Assembly: GCA_026214975.1 (NCBI GenBank)
Contig: CM047817.1
Coordinates: 53,812,246-53,876,245, forward strand
Direction of reading: 5' to 3'
Length of the DNA stretch: 64,000 bases
DNA from: Gentiana macrophylla
Lineage: Eukaryota; Streptophyta; Magnoliopsida; Gentianales; Gentianaceae
Shown here: positions 1 to 10,959 of the stretch, one piece after another
Layout of the letters: every line of letters begins with the position of its first letter
How positions within the stretch are numbered: position 1 is the stretch's first letter
Notes under the pieces: generated by a model
The model's input: only the letters and a program-made list of their open reading frames with translations
Databases searched by the model: none
Told to the model about the DNA's origin: nothing
Position numbers and translations under genes: made by a program

Positions 1-1771
1 AAGGTGACTGCAAATGAAGAAATGAGGAAATTGCATGAAGAAGACACCTTCAAGTTGTTCTCTGATCTTAAGGCATATGAATTTAGCAAGAAGTCGGGTG
101 CTCAAATCGAGAAGGAAGAGCCAAAGACCATCAGATTGGTCGCTTCACATCATGAAGAAACATCAGGAGGACAGGATGATATGCTGGATGAGATGCAAGA
201 ACAAATTGCCCTACTGAGCAAGAAAATCAGGATGATGAAGACTGGAAAGGCCTCTGCAAGAAATTTTACAAAGAGGCCTACTGAAAGAAGGAAAGAAGAA
301 TCAAGGAAAGATAATGATTATCTCGTGGCTTTCATTGCAAGAAACTGTGACACTTAGACTGATCGTCCCGAATTAAAACAAGGCTAGGAACTCGATTATC
401 TCTCGCTTCAACCGCAAGAAGCCTGGACACTTTAGACTGATTGTCCGCACTCATCAAGACCAAGAGTCAACAAAGAAGACATGGCAAGAAGGCCATGGTT
501 GTTTGAAAATGAATCGTGGTATGATGTGGAATCAAAAAGGAAATGAATCGGATGATATAGCATCAAGTTGTTGATATGGAGGATTATGCTTTGATGGCCA
601 ATATGGATGAAATCGAGGAGGTATACAACACATCGTATCTATCAATACTCCCGCCGGAAAGTGATTGTGAATCAACATGTGGTTCAAATCCTAGAAATTT
701 CGACAACAATGAGACTTTGGATGCCATCCTTAATCAACCGAGGATAATACAATCTGTTATGAGGTTGTGAAGGCTGAAAAAGAAGCTCTTGAATTGGAAG
801 TTGGAAGATTGAAAGTGAATTAAGGGTTCTCAAAGGTAAAGAAAAGGATGTTGGATGTAATCGTGGTAAGTCTCGCCAACATCCAACAGCCTCGAATCGC
901 TGAACCATCTTGTTCCACCATCGTATACAAATCAGGAAAGCCTTATGGAGATAGAACTGGGCTTGGATTTGGAACTCAACAATCTAACAAGAGTGGATCC
1001 AGTAAGGTCACTGAACCTAGCACCAGAATTGGTCCTAAGTTTGTACCTGCACTAGATCCAACTCCCAGTAAGGTTGCTGAAGCAGTAAAACCCAATGAGA
1101 ATGCTTCAAGGAAGCAAAATCAGAAGTCTAAGAAGTCAACAGCTCCTAGTAAAAAGAATAAATCCAATAATAGGACTGCTGTGCCTTCTAAGCCTGCTGA
1201 TAGCAGACCTGCTACCAAGTCTGCTGGACCACAGAAGGGTAAGAAACAGAAATATTCCAAGGATAAGAATCCTAAACCCAAAAATGTTGATCATTCAAGG
1301 GATACTTATCTCAGGGGGAAAGGTAGACTGCTCACATCGATGATGATTGGAATATTCCTCAGCATCTCTTGTTAAAAATAGTAAGTATAACCATATTGCT
1401 AGTGGTAAAACCTATGCAGTGGAATCACCAAGGGCTCAAGAGAGACTTATACAAGGCCTCAAGCAGAGACCTCGGCAGAGACTCATATTATAGGGTCGTT
1501 CCTAACAGACAAAGACACCTATGGTTATGCAAATGTTTTTAACAACAAGAATCACTTCAAACAGCATTATAAACCAAAAGGCCAGAAAACATATGTGATT
1601 CCTACACAACCTACTGTTAGAACTTATGGATGTGTGGAATACATGTATGAACCAAAGTATGAACCAAAGTATGACACATTCATGAGAAGACCTTATGGAG
1701 ACATGCCAAGGGTCATGCTTACCACTGACCATTATGGACCCAAACAGGTTTGGGTACCTAAAATGCATTAA
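1..1771 (+). pseudogene. gag: S1 gag, 3' part (capsid/nucleocapsid), broken
   Basis: Gag forms the cytoplasmic virus-like particle and binds the element RNA. The first 357 bases read as the end of a copia gag (UBN2-type) domain, with the family motif LHEEDTFKLFSDLKAYEFSK. Two CCHC zinc knuckles are expected near 313-355 and 396-440. Both are damaged: the second reads CTCTCGCTTCAACCGCAAG where copy S4 has CTTTGCTTCAATTGCAAG. Then come an acidic heptad-like segment (576-770) and a Lys/Ser/Pro-rich basic segment (848-1375, SSKVTEPSTRIGPKFVP). The C-terminus VWVPKMH ends at TAA 1769-1771. Several frameshifts separate these pieces. Identity is secure from three sister copies in the window. Confidence 0.85.
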
Positions 1772-1790
1772 CTTTGTTTTGTAGGGTGTC

Positions 1791-4700
1791 TGGTACTTTG
1801 ACAGTGGATGTTCCAGACACATGACAAAGAATAAGCACTCATTTATCAAACTTTGTGGCAAAAGATGGTCCAAGGGTGAATTTTGGCAACAAAAATACAC
1901 TGGATATACAAGAGGATATGGCACACTTATCGTAAATGGACTTACAATCAAGAATGTTGCATATGTGGAAGGACTGGATTACAACTTGGTCCGAGTTAAT
2001 CGACAATTTCGTGATATGGGATACAAGGTCACTTTTGACAAAGACAACCGCATTGTCATTAGTGAAAGAGGTGATCAAGTTGTACTTGTTGGTAGAAGAC
2101 AAACAGTAATATGTATGTTGTGGATTGGTCTCATCGCAGCCTCAGAAACTCGTCTCGATAGTGCATACCAAGTCCGAACTAAATTGGTTATGGCACAAGA
2201 AGTTGAATCACTTAAACTTTGATGATATCAATCGGTTTGGTGAAGAAGAAATCGTGGTTGGTTTACCTGAAATCACATTTAAAAAGGATGCAATATGTGA
2301 TGCCTGTCAGCAAGGTAAACAGATAAAGTCAAGTTTCAAATCAAAGACCAAACAATCAAGTAATAGAGTGTTGGAGCTGATGCACATGGATCTTTTTGGA
2401 CCAATAACTCCAACAAGTGTAACAGAAAGAAGTATACCCTAGTGGTTGTGGATGATTATTCTAGATACACTTGGGTGATATTCATGAACAAGAAAAGTGA
2501 AACACTTCAAAGCATGCCTAATCTTTTGAAGAGATTACAAAATGAGAAAAGTTTAATACTATAAAGATAAGATCGATCAGTGGTATCGAATTTCTCAACA
2601 AAGTTATAAGAGAATATTGTGAATGTAATGGTGTACTACATCAACTTGTCATTGCTTTGGTACACCTCAAAGAAATGGAGTTCCGAGAGAAGAAAATGTA
2701 ACTTTAAAGGAAGCGGGAAGAACAATGATTTGTGAAGCATTGTTACTCGAAAGATATAATCAAGCAAGAAATACAAAGATGCTATACACAAAACAGTAAC
2801 CTCAAGAAACAAGAAGTCAAGACACATTATGAGGTTTGGAATGGAAGGAAACCTAACATATCTTATTTCCATCCTTTTGGAAGCAAATGTTTTATTCTAA
2901 ATCATAAGGTACATTTGAAAACATTCCAACCAAAATCGATGAAGGAATTTTCTTAGGATATTCTTCGGTCACAGAGCATCTGTGGTAATCGAACAAAAGA
3001 TCATCAAACATGAAGAAACAATCCATGTTGTGTTTGATGAACCTAAGTTTACTGGTATGGAAGATGAAGATTGTGGACCTGCTGAAAATCAACATGTCAC
3101 TGATCCAGATTGTGTTGAAGTCTTGGAAAGATTCAATGACTTAAAAGTTTCTGATACTGCCCCTGCTGAACACCCTACTGATAATGTTACAGATGCAACA
3201 ACTGAAGCAGTTCAAGGATCCGTTGAACCCCGTGTAGAAGAAGCTACAAGCAGCCTCCATCAAGATGAGGTTCCCGTTAATCAAAACAACCGTAATCCAC
3301 AATGGTTAAGGAATCACCCACAATGAACAAGTTATTGGCACTGCATAAGCAAGGTGTGAGGACTAAGACAACCTGGAAGCTATGTTCACTTGTTTTCTAT
3401 CTCAAATGGAGCCTAAAGTTGTTGAAGAAGCAATTTCAGATCCAGATTGGATAATTGCTATGCAAGAGGAATTGAATGAATTTGAAAGAAATCAAGTTTG
3501 GACACTAGTTGATAGGCCAAATCATGCAAATATCATTGGTACTAAGTGGGTATACAGTAAATAAACTTGATGAATCTGGTACCATTGTGAGGAATAAGGC
3601 CGACTAGTTGCAAAAGGCTATTCTCAAGTCAAGGAATAGATTTTGATGAAACTTATGGACTGTTGCAAGATTGGAAGCTATCGATTATTCTTGGCACATG
3701 CCGCATATAAGAACTTCAAAGTATATCAAATGGATGTCAAAAGTGCATTTTTGAATGGCATTCTAGAGGAGGAAGTGTATGTTCAAAGAACCTCCTGGAT
3801 TTGAAGTTAAAGATCAAGAAGATAAAGTGTATAGACTCAACAAAGTTAATCAGATGGATCAAACAAGCACCAAGAGCATGGTATGAGACTCTATCTCAAT
3901 TCTTGGTGGACAATGGTTTTACAAAAGGGACCATTGACAAGACACTTTTCGTAATCAAGTGAAGGGACAAGACTGGCCGGGTACAAATTTATGTTGATGA
4001 CATAATTTTTGGTTCTGAAAATGATCTACTTTGTGAAAAGTTTGCAAATCTAATGAAGAGTAAATTCCAAATGAGTATGATGGGAGAAATAAACTACTTT
4101 TTGGGATTGCAAGTTAAACAGATGAAAGATGGAATCTTCATTCATCAAACCAAATATACCAAGGAGTTGCTGAAGAAGTTTGGTATGGAAAACAGCACTA
4201 AGAGTTCAACTCCTATGAGTACAAATATTAGGTTGGATGAAGATAAAGAAGGCAAAGATGTTGATCAGACCTTATACAGAAGGATGATAGGCAGTCTATT
4301 GCTGTAACTCACTACCAGCAGACCTGATATATCCTTTGTTGTAGGTGTTTGTGCAAGATTTCAATCCAAACCCAAGGAAAGTCACTTAAAAGTGCGCCAA
4401 GAGAGTTCTCAAGTACATTAAAGAGACTTTGGGAGTAGGGATATGGTATTCTAAGGAAGGAAGCTTCAAAGTAATATCCTACTCAGATTCTGATTATGCT
4501 GGATGCAAGATTGACAGAAAAAGCACCTCAGAACTCCGTCGGCTTAATGGGAAATAGACTCGGTTTCTGGTTTAGCAAGAAATGTAATTCTATATCAACT
4601 TCTATCAAGTCGAATACATTGTCGCTGGAAGTTGTCGTGGCACAAGTACTATGGTTAAGACAACAATTAAGGGATTATGGAATTGAAGAAAAGGAAATTC

Positions 4701-4936
4701 CAATTATGTGTGACAACACAAGTGCAATTGCAATCACAGAAAATCATGTTTTGCACTCTAGAACCAAGCACATTGATGTGAGACATCATTTTATAAGAGA
4801 TCATGTTAAAAAAAGAGATGTTGTGGTTCTATATATCCCTACTGAAGATCAACTTGCTGATATTTTCACTAAACCACTTGACAGTGAAAGATTTGCCAAA
4901 TTAAGGACTGAGCTTGGTATTATAAAGATTGACTGA
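1791..4936 (+). pseudogene. pol: S1 pol: protease-integrase-RT-RNase H, frame-broken
   Basis: This is a copia-order polyprotein. The protease motif WYFDSGCSRHMT is at 1791-1823. The GAG-pre-integrase domain is at about 2160-2340 (LNHLNFDDIN, then CDACQQGK). The integrase core starts at LMHMDLFGP (about 2379-2403) and is broken from about 2440. Its C-terminal part (WNGRKPNISYFHPFGSKC) is at about 2836-2891. RT starts near 3382, has YVDD at 3990-4001 and continues to about 4307. RNase H follows to TGA at 4934-4936 and ends with the copia signature LADIFTKPLDSERFAKLRTE. At least six frame changes separate the pieces, and many coincide with CTG/CAG or TG/CA differences from the sister copies. As read, no functional enzyme can be made. 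Confidence 0.9.
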
Positions 4937-4961
4937 TATTCAGCAATGTACTGGAATTCAC

Positions 4962-5132
4962 CAAGGGGATTAGTCTTTGCTATGTTGGGTGAGCTCACTT
5001 AGCAGATTAGTCATTGGTATCAACAATTCCATGTACTTATGTTTGGACAATTGAGCAAATGAGGTTGCCAAGGGGATTGGTCTTTGTCATGTTGGGTGAG
5101 CTCACTTGACAGATCAGTCATTGGTATTAAAC
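4962..5132 (+). repeat. Duplicated post-pol motif of S1
   Basis: Two direct copies, about 106 bp apart, of a roughly 60 bp unit: 4962-5022 and 5068-5132. Each begins CCAAGGGGATT, contains ATGTTGGGTGAGCTCACTT and ends GTCATTGGTAT. The same pair occurs at the same place in S2 and S5, so it is a property of the family. It is non-coding in all copies and its function is unknown. Confidence 0.8.
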
Positions 5133-5582
5133 TTCATCTTGTATTATCAATTGAACAAAACAAGAAGAAAACAAGGATCAGCAGAGTATCACGCCAGTCA
5201 GTCAAGTCCATTTATCGCCAGATCGCCGAGTCCACCTCGCCGAGGATTACCCGCCGGATGAAACGTTACTCAGCCAAAGTTATTAAAGTCAAAAAGCATA
5301 TACATGGATATTTATCCTATCTTTTATTACCATAGTTAAACCATTCAACGGTTACAAATGTTATGGAGGAGTAATGGGCCACGTGTCAAGACAGATTTTA
5401 CTCAAGATTAATCGTGGTTACCTCAATGTACGCGGCAATGACAGCTTCAACTACCCACCGCCTATATAATCGATCGTTACACGCCAGACTCTCTACTTGC
5501 AATTTTCGCTTTATCTCTCGCAAATCCTACTTGTGTGAACACAGATTTGAGAGCAATTCTTCTTCATCTTTTTCTTATTTCA
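5133..5582 (+). other. S1 spacer between pol and ORF3
   Basis: About 450 bases with no coding signal that I can support. The sequence ends in a run matching the stretch upstream of ORF3 in S2 and S5 (GTGAACACAGATTTGA followed by CTTCTTCATCTTTTTC). A degenerate TATA-like TATATAAT occurs near 5462. It may be the leader of an ORF3 transcript, but that is inference only. Confidence 0.5.
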
Positions 5583-6430
5583 ATGGCGGAAAGAGTTGAA
5601 GTTCAAATCGAATCAAGCCAAAGTGTTAGAGGATATATTGTTGATGCAAATCAAACAGAGTTGGCCATTAATATAGGTCAAGAATAAGGAGGTTTGGTGC
5701 TTGGAAAACAAACTCAATATCGATTAGAAACAATTTGATATACCAATGTCATTGATTTCTGGAAGAATATGGTTGTGGAAGAAGGAACCAAGCATTCAAG
5801 ACAACTCGTGAATGCCGAGGAACTTGTAATCTCCCGCTTTGTTGATGATGTCACTAAGGGGAAGAGGGCTAATCACCGCAAAGAAAGGAGGCCGCAAGAC
5901 TCTTTGCACGTAAGAGATGGACAGATGATACAAATGCCTTCAGAAACCTCGCACCGGGCGAGTCCAACTCACCGATGATCTGCTTAGACAAGATAAGAAA
6001 GAGTATTACAACAGGAGTGAGACCTTATCATGACATGGATTTCATGAAGGTCTTAACTCTTTCTTGAGTTTGAAATTTTGGGAAGCAAGAGTCGAGCTCT
6101 AAGGGCAAGCAAAAGTAGAAGAAGTAGCAGAGGTGATAAGGTGCTACCTATTACAAAGGCAAAGGACTCACTGGATGAATTCAAGGAGTCAGATATGAGG
6201 TTTGATTCAAAGTGAATGACATCAATCTTGTCCCGCTCAAGCATGGAACTGGTGGAAACAAGTCAATTCTTATATTGATTTTACACTAATTGAGAATGAA
6301 TGGATGAGTCAAATGATAGAAGAGATCGAGCCTATCAAGAGCAAGTCGAGAAGGCTGAAGAGAAAGAGAAAAGAGACAATAGATCAAAGATACTTATTAT
6401 TCTTTATCCTTGTCGCATCTAGTTTGTAAT
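5583..6430 (+). pseudogene. S1 ORF3 (downstream accessory/env-position ORF), internally deleted remnant
   Basis: The start ATG at 5583 opens a frame containing SQSVRGYIVDANQTELAI, which matches the beginning of ORF3 in S2 (23986) and S5 (60868), and stops after about 35 codons. Downstream to about 6430 are basic, Lys/Arg-rich pieces, none aligning with the middle of the S5 ORF3 (about 61130-63360). The tail (about 6320-6430) sits directly before the 3' non-coding sequence, so I read this as the N-terminal and C-terminal ends joined by a deletion of more than 2 kb. In Sireviruses an extra ORF in this position is called env-like. I see no signal peptide or membrane segment here. Confidence 0.6.
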
Positions 6431-6527
6431 AATCGAACATTGTTTATAATGAGAATTGACTGAATTTGTTCTGCTTTTTTGTGTTTTATCTTTTGCTTTG
6501 TCGATTAGGTGAGGGTAGTGGCATCAT

Positions 6528-6544
6528 CACCAAAAAGGGGAAAT
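6528..6544 (+). other. S1 polypurine tract (plus-strand primer)
   Basis: ACCAAAAAGGGGAAAT lies directly against the LTR start TGTTGGAC at 6545 and is preceded by GGCATCATC. This arrangement is typical of Sirevirus 3' ends and primes plus-strand DNA synthesis. Confidence 0.85.
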
Positions 6545-8236
6545 TGTTGGACTTATTTCTTAGTTTTGATGATGAGTGCCATACTAGCCGTTATAAAGGC
6601 AAAGGCAAAAAGTTGTCTAGATAAAATGTATAGGTTTATTAGAGTTTGATTCATAAATAGGTTTGATCAAACGAGCATCAGAAAGGGTCGCCGATTGATA
6701 TCGCAGATCGGTTCAGTCAAGAGGGGTAGATAGGTCAAGAGACTCGGTCGTGAACTCCGCCAAGATCAAGATCAAGGCCGAGGGTTCAAACTCAAGAAAT
6801 GAAGGCTAAGGGATCAAACTTAGTATTTAAAGTCAAGGATATGGAATCGAATTTAGGCAAGTCTGTGATGACCTAAACTCGATTACATATTACCTTGTGT
6901 GTAAGGTCTAAGTTCCATAAGTTGGATGATGTTTGGAACTTAGTTATAATTAAAATGATGTAATCTAACTACACAAATAAAAGTTAGATAAAAGAAATCA
7001 CCAGATCGCATTTTATACACAAAGAACATGTCGTGCTCAAACAGATCGATTGATACTTCAAACAGATCGATAAGCCTCGCCGATATATATCTCGATTTAT
7101 TCAAGATTATTTTGGAAGACTACATGGATAAGGATAGCCAACTACCTCTCGACTTATCAAGAAAATCAAAGGTTGAGATTAAAAAGACGCTGATGATTCA
7201 GACTTTATCCAATGGACACAAGTCAGGGTGGACAGATCAGATCGCAAAAAGGAATTCGACAAAGGTCACCCCATGAATAGTGACAGATGCTTATCGATGG
7301 GACAAATACAAGGAACGGTCACATTTGAATTTCAAATGCAAGTCACATGCATTCCTACCTATAAATAGAAGACTTTCAACTCAAGAAAATATGATAAATT
7401 TTTGGGATAAACTTTAAGTGATAATATCGAAATAAAAACACCCTCGCCGAACTTATCGAGCTTAAGGTCAGCCGATCTAGTTATTTTCTTCAAGTGCATT
7501 CAGGTTCAAGCTACATCAAGCATACACACTTGAAGATCGCAAGTCAGCCGATTACATCATCCTAATCAAGCCGTGAATCGAATCATTTGTTTGATTCATT
7601 CTTTATTTTATAAAGAACTCGGCCAAGACAAAGAAGCATCCAGTGTGAAAGATCGTTGTTTGTGGTGGAGTGGTGAAGAGGCAATCCTACCCTTCAAGGA
7701 CCAAGTGGAAGACTAAGGAGCAGCAATTCTACCTGCTCCAGCCAGCTTGTGAAGCCATAGTCATTGGTGAAGGACAAACAACTTAGGAATCTTTGTAACA
7801 GCTACCTCAAAGATCTCTAGTGAATTTCCTCCAACATCACAGAGAAGAGTGGACGACAGATTACATCACCTGGAACCACTATAAAAACTCCGCCTACTTA
7901 CTCTTTGCTTTTACTTTCTCGCACTTGTTTTATTTCACTCATCAACCTATCGAATCTAGCAAATCAAATCACACACCGCACTAATGAGTATCTAATACTT
8001 AGTATCATATTTAACAACAAGTTATAAGGCTTAAATTTTGATATTATTCACGCACAAATTCAAAGAAAACTCAACTATCAAGAGACTCATCGCTTATCGC
8101 CAGCCTCATCAAGTCTCAAAGCAGACTCAAGTAGCAGCAGATCGCCGAAGTTGCGTAATTTGTTAACTCCAAAGCTTTAAGTGTTAAGTTTATTCACCCC
8201 CTCTAAACTTAACCAAAGCCTTTCAAGGGACCAACA
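6545..8236 (+). repeat. S1 3' LTR (1692 bp)
   Basis: Begins TGTTGGACTTATTTC and ends GGGACCAACA, giving 6 bp terminal inverted repeats TGTTGG/CCAACA. The same sequence is found at 14596-16281, at 35086-36782, and split at 41387-42779 plus 54334-54625. It is followed by GCTTT (8237-8241), a likely target-site copy since the G1 LTR left of S2 ends in CGCTT. It contains one core promoter-like TATAAATAG. Confidence 0.92.
7360..7368 (+). promoter_or_regulatory. TATA box of S1 LTR promoter
   Basis: TATAAATAG preceded by ATTCCTACC. It is conserved at the same LTR position in S2, S4 and S5, which marks the U3 promoter of this family. Confidence 0.7.
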
Positions 8237-8274
8237 GCTTTGATCGGATAAGGACTCGTGTCCGGGAACGGGCA
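8237..8274 (+). repeat. G1 5' LTR, last 38 bp
   Basis: GACTCGTGTCCGGGAACG and its surroundings match the end of the G2 LTR (29870-29907). It ends in CA just before the primer site. The rest of this LTR would lie on the far side of S1, outside the window. Confidence 0.75.
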
Positions 8275-8281
8275 TTACGCT

Positions 8282-8297
8282 TGGTATAAGAGAGAAG
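8282..8297 (+). other. G1 primer binding site, degenerate
   Basis: TGGTATAAGAGAG resembles TGGTATCAGAGC, the complement of the 3' end of initiator tRNA-Met used by many plant gypsy elements. It sits about 7 bp after the LTR end. Confidence 0.65.
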
Positions 8298-8886
8298 CGC
8301 CCTTAGGCTTCATTCCTTTAGATAAGATCTCTTTAGACCACTTAGAACCGCTTCGATCCTTCCTAATCTTTTAGAATGTTAGTTGACCTCGTAGATACTC
8401 GTGTTGATAAGTTTGGAATCGAAGTTCTAGGCCTAGCAAGAAGCGAGTGGTGGGTTCAAGATGGGGATCTAGTGGTTGTGGTTCATCTAGAAGTTGTTGA
8501 TGATCGTGTTGGAGTTTACTGCTGAGAAAGAAGAAAAAAAGTACCTTATAGTGTTGAATTTACTTAATCATGGTGTAATTCTGTATAGGTCGGTTATCCA
8601 AGAAATTTGTTTACATGGATTGTAAACATAAGGAAATACCTTCCGTGAGGAATGCACCGAGTAGAAGTTGAATAGTGCAGTTTTAGTTGTTCAAGAATGG
8701 TTTTTCCCATGAGATCCAAGCAGGATGGTTGGGAAGTACACCAAAGAACATGGCTGAATGTTGAACAAGGTCTTGGAAGCAGAGACCTTCAAGGACAAGC
8801 TTTCAATCATTAATGACGCTAAGAGGAACTCAAAATCAAGAAAGCGGGAAAGGCGGACCAAGTCACCCAGTTTGAGTTTTCGCCGT
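8298..8886 (+). pseudogene. gag: G1 leader and gag remnant
   Basis: Only about 600 bases separate the primer site from protease, while a chromovirus gag normally needs about 1 kb plus a leader. I recognise no capsid core and no CCHC knuckle. The last 200 bases contain a short Lys/Arg-rich frame that may be the gag C-terminus. The element has therefore lost most of gag by internal deletion. Confidence 0.55.
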
Positions 8887-9355
8887 GGATGCAGAGTATG
8901 CTGGATGATAAGGTTATCTTAGGTACAATAATATTAGAAAACTTAGCAGTTACGGCATTGTTTGATACGGGAGCATCTAATACTTTTGTGTCAACTAAGG
9001 TAGCTAAGAAGCTTAACTTACCAATGGAACCTTTAGAAACACTTTGGAGATAACAACTCCATTAGGAAAAGTGACTAAGGTAACCAAGATGATGCCACAA
9101 ATAGATGTTTGCATTGGGACGTATCATTGCAAGAGTGACTTTACGGTTCTAGACTTTTCGGATTTCGATGTGATTCTTGGAATAGATTGGCTATCCGAGA
9201 ATTTTGTCTACTTGGATTGTCGAGAAAAGAGAGTGACCTTTAAGATACCAGGGAGATCAGATAAGACTTATCGAGGTAATGTCTACAAGCCGAGTAAGAA
9301 GTGTCACCCTATAATTTCAAATGTTAACGCTTATAAGAGCTTGTCGGAAAGGTAG
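8887..9355 (+). pseudogene. G1 retropepsin-type aspartic protease
   Basis: The active-site motif LFDTGASNTFVS has its catalytic Asp at 8964-8966. Further on come FDVILGIDWLSENFVYLDC (about 9160-9220), the conserved ILGMDWL-type flap and hydrophobic element of gypsy proteases, and a CxxKRVTF-like end. One frame change lies near 9040 between the active site and the second half. The enzyme would cleave the Gag-Pol precursor. The domain is otherwise well kept. Confidence 0.85.
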
Positions 9356-10790
9356 TGAAGGCTACTTGTTCTACGTAGTGGATGTGGAACAAGTGAAGCC
9401 TGAGTTAGAAGAGACCCCTGTAGTAAAGGAATACCCTGAAGTGTTTCCAGAGGAGTTACAGGGAAACATGCCGGATAGAGAGATAGAGTTTGAAATCAAG
9501 TTGATACCGAGCGCACCAGCTTGCTAAGGCACCCTATAGGATGGCACCGGCTGAATTAAAGGAGTTGAAAGCTCAACTTAAGTATATGCTTGAAATGAAT
9601 ATAATTCAGCCTAGTACTTCGCCTTGGGGAGCCCCAGTGTTGTTCGTCAAGAAGAAAGATGGTAGCATGAGTATGTGTATAGATTATGTATGCTGAACAA
9701 TCTTACCATCAAGAATAAGTACCTTTGCCAAGGATTGATGATCTGCTTAATCGCTTTCAAGGCAAGAAAGTGTTCTCTAAGATTGATCTTAGGTCCGGAT
9801 ATCATCGCTTGAAGATCAAGGTAGCAGATATATACCAAGACGGCTTTCAAGACGCAGGTATGGACATTATGAGTTCTTGGTCATGCCTTTGACTCACTAA
9901 TGGTCCATCCGCATTTATGGATTCAATGCAGCGTGTTTTCATGCCATACTTGGACATGTTTGTGATAGTGTTCATAGATGACATCCTTGTATACTCTAAG
10001 GATGAGAAGGAACATGAAGAGCACTTAAGGATAGTGTCGGATACATTAAAGAAGAACCAATTGTATGCTAAGTTCTCAAAGTGCGACTTTTGGTTGACTG
10101 TTAGTTTCTTAGGTCATGTCATTTCTAGAGATGGCATCAAGGTTGATCCGGCAAAGATTGAAGCAATGAGAAATGGTCCAGCACGACTACGCTTTCGAGG
10201 TTAGGAGTTTTCGGTTTGGTCGCCTATTATAGGAAGTTTGTATAGAATTCTCAAAGATAGCTACACCACTTACCCGGCTCACTCAAAAGAATGTGTAGTT
10301 CGAATGGACCAGTTGAGTGTGAAGAGGCTTTTGAAACATCAAGAAGAAGTTGACTACAACCCAAAGGTTGGCAAGATCGAGATCTTTGATAACTACGATG
10401 ATTACACTAATGCTTCGGGATAAGGTTTTGTTTGTGTGTTGATGCAAGAAGTGGAATGTGATTGCTTATGCATCTAGATAGTTGAAGGTGCATGAGAAGA
10501 ATTACCCAACACATGACTTAGAGTTGGCAAAGCAGAGAGTGTTTGCCCTAAAGACTTGGAGGCACTACTTGTCCGGAGTTAAGGCCGTGGATCTTCACCG
10601 ATCACAAGAGTTTGAAGTATTTCTTTACCCAAGAGAATCTAAATATGAGGCAAAGGAGATGGTTAGAGTTTGTTAAGGATTATGATTTGGAGATTAAGTA
10701 CCATCCGGTAAAGCAAATGTAGTGGCCGATGCTTTGAGCAGTAAAAACCGTGTTTATGCGGTTTCAAGCGCTGAAGAAATGGTAGAAAGG
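9356..10790 (+). pseudogene. G1 reverse transcriptase and RNase H, frame-broken
   Basis: The linker motif EYPEVFPEELQG (about 9430) precedes RT. RT pieces include [35 protein letters not shown] and the catalytic FIDDILVYS (FIDD at 9971-9982), followed by [20 protein letters not shown]. RNase H spans about 10230-10760, with motifs YPTHDLELA and ADALS at its end. Frameshifts occur near 9525, 9690, 9830, 10200 and 10425. This part copies element RNA into DNA and removes the RNA template. It is dead as read. Confidence 0.87.
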
Positions 10791-10959
10791 TTAGATGGGT
10801 TGAGAATCCAAGCTTTGATCGAATTGAAGACCGGCGCTTGTGGCACCGTTGTTAGCAAGGTCCGAGTTGATGGATGATATTCGGGAGAAGCAAGATGCAT
10901 GAAGTCCCGCTTTGGTTGACTTGGAGCGAAGTTGCAAGGGAAAAGCCTACATTTGGTTA

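Larger units (their letters stand above)
1..8236 (+). mobile_element. Sirevirus-type Ty1/copia retrotransposon S1 (5' truncated by window edge)
   Basis: The order gag, protease, integrase, reverse transcriptase, RNase H, third ORF, polypurine tract and 3' LTR is read left to right. Integrase before RT defines Ty1/copia. The long tail after pol with an extra ORF, and a tract containing GGCATCATCACC then AAAAAGGGGAAA just before the LTR, are the pattern known from Sireviruses. The 5' LTR and gag start lie outside the window. The right end abuts a remnant of gypsy element G1, so S1 is inserted in a G1 LTR. Coding frames are broken throughout, so it is not autonomous as read. Confidence 0.9.

Noticed and set aside
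1748..1784. A 37 bp micro-intron joining gag to protease in frame (CAG/GTTTGG donor to TTTGTTTTGTAG acceptor)
   Set aside because: The donor-acceptor distance is well below the usual minimum plant intron length (about 60-70 nt), and the donor is altered in S2 and S4. The junction itself is kept as a finding.
1502..1951. Minus-strand frame of 149 codons opposite the S1 gag/protease junction
   Set aside because: Shadow of the conserved + strand coding sequence; similar antisense frames occur at the same place in S4 and S5.
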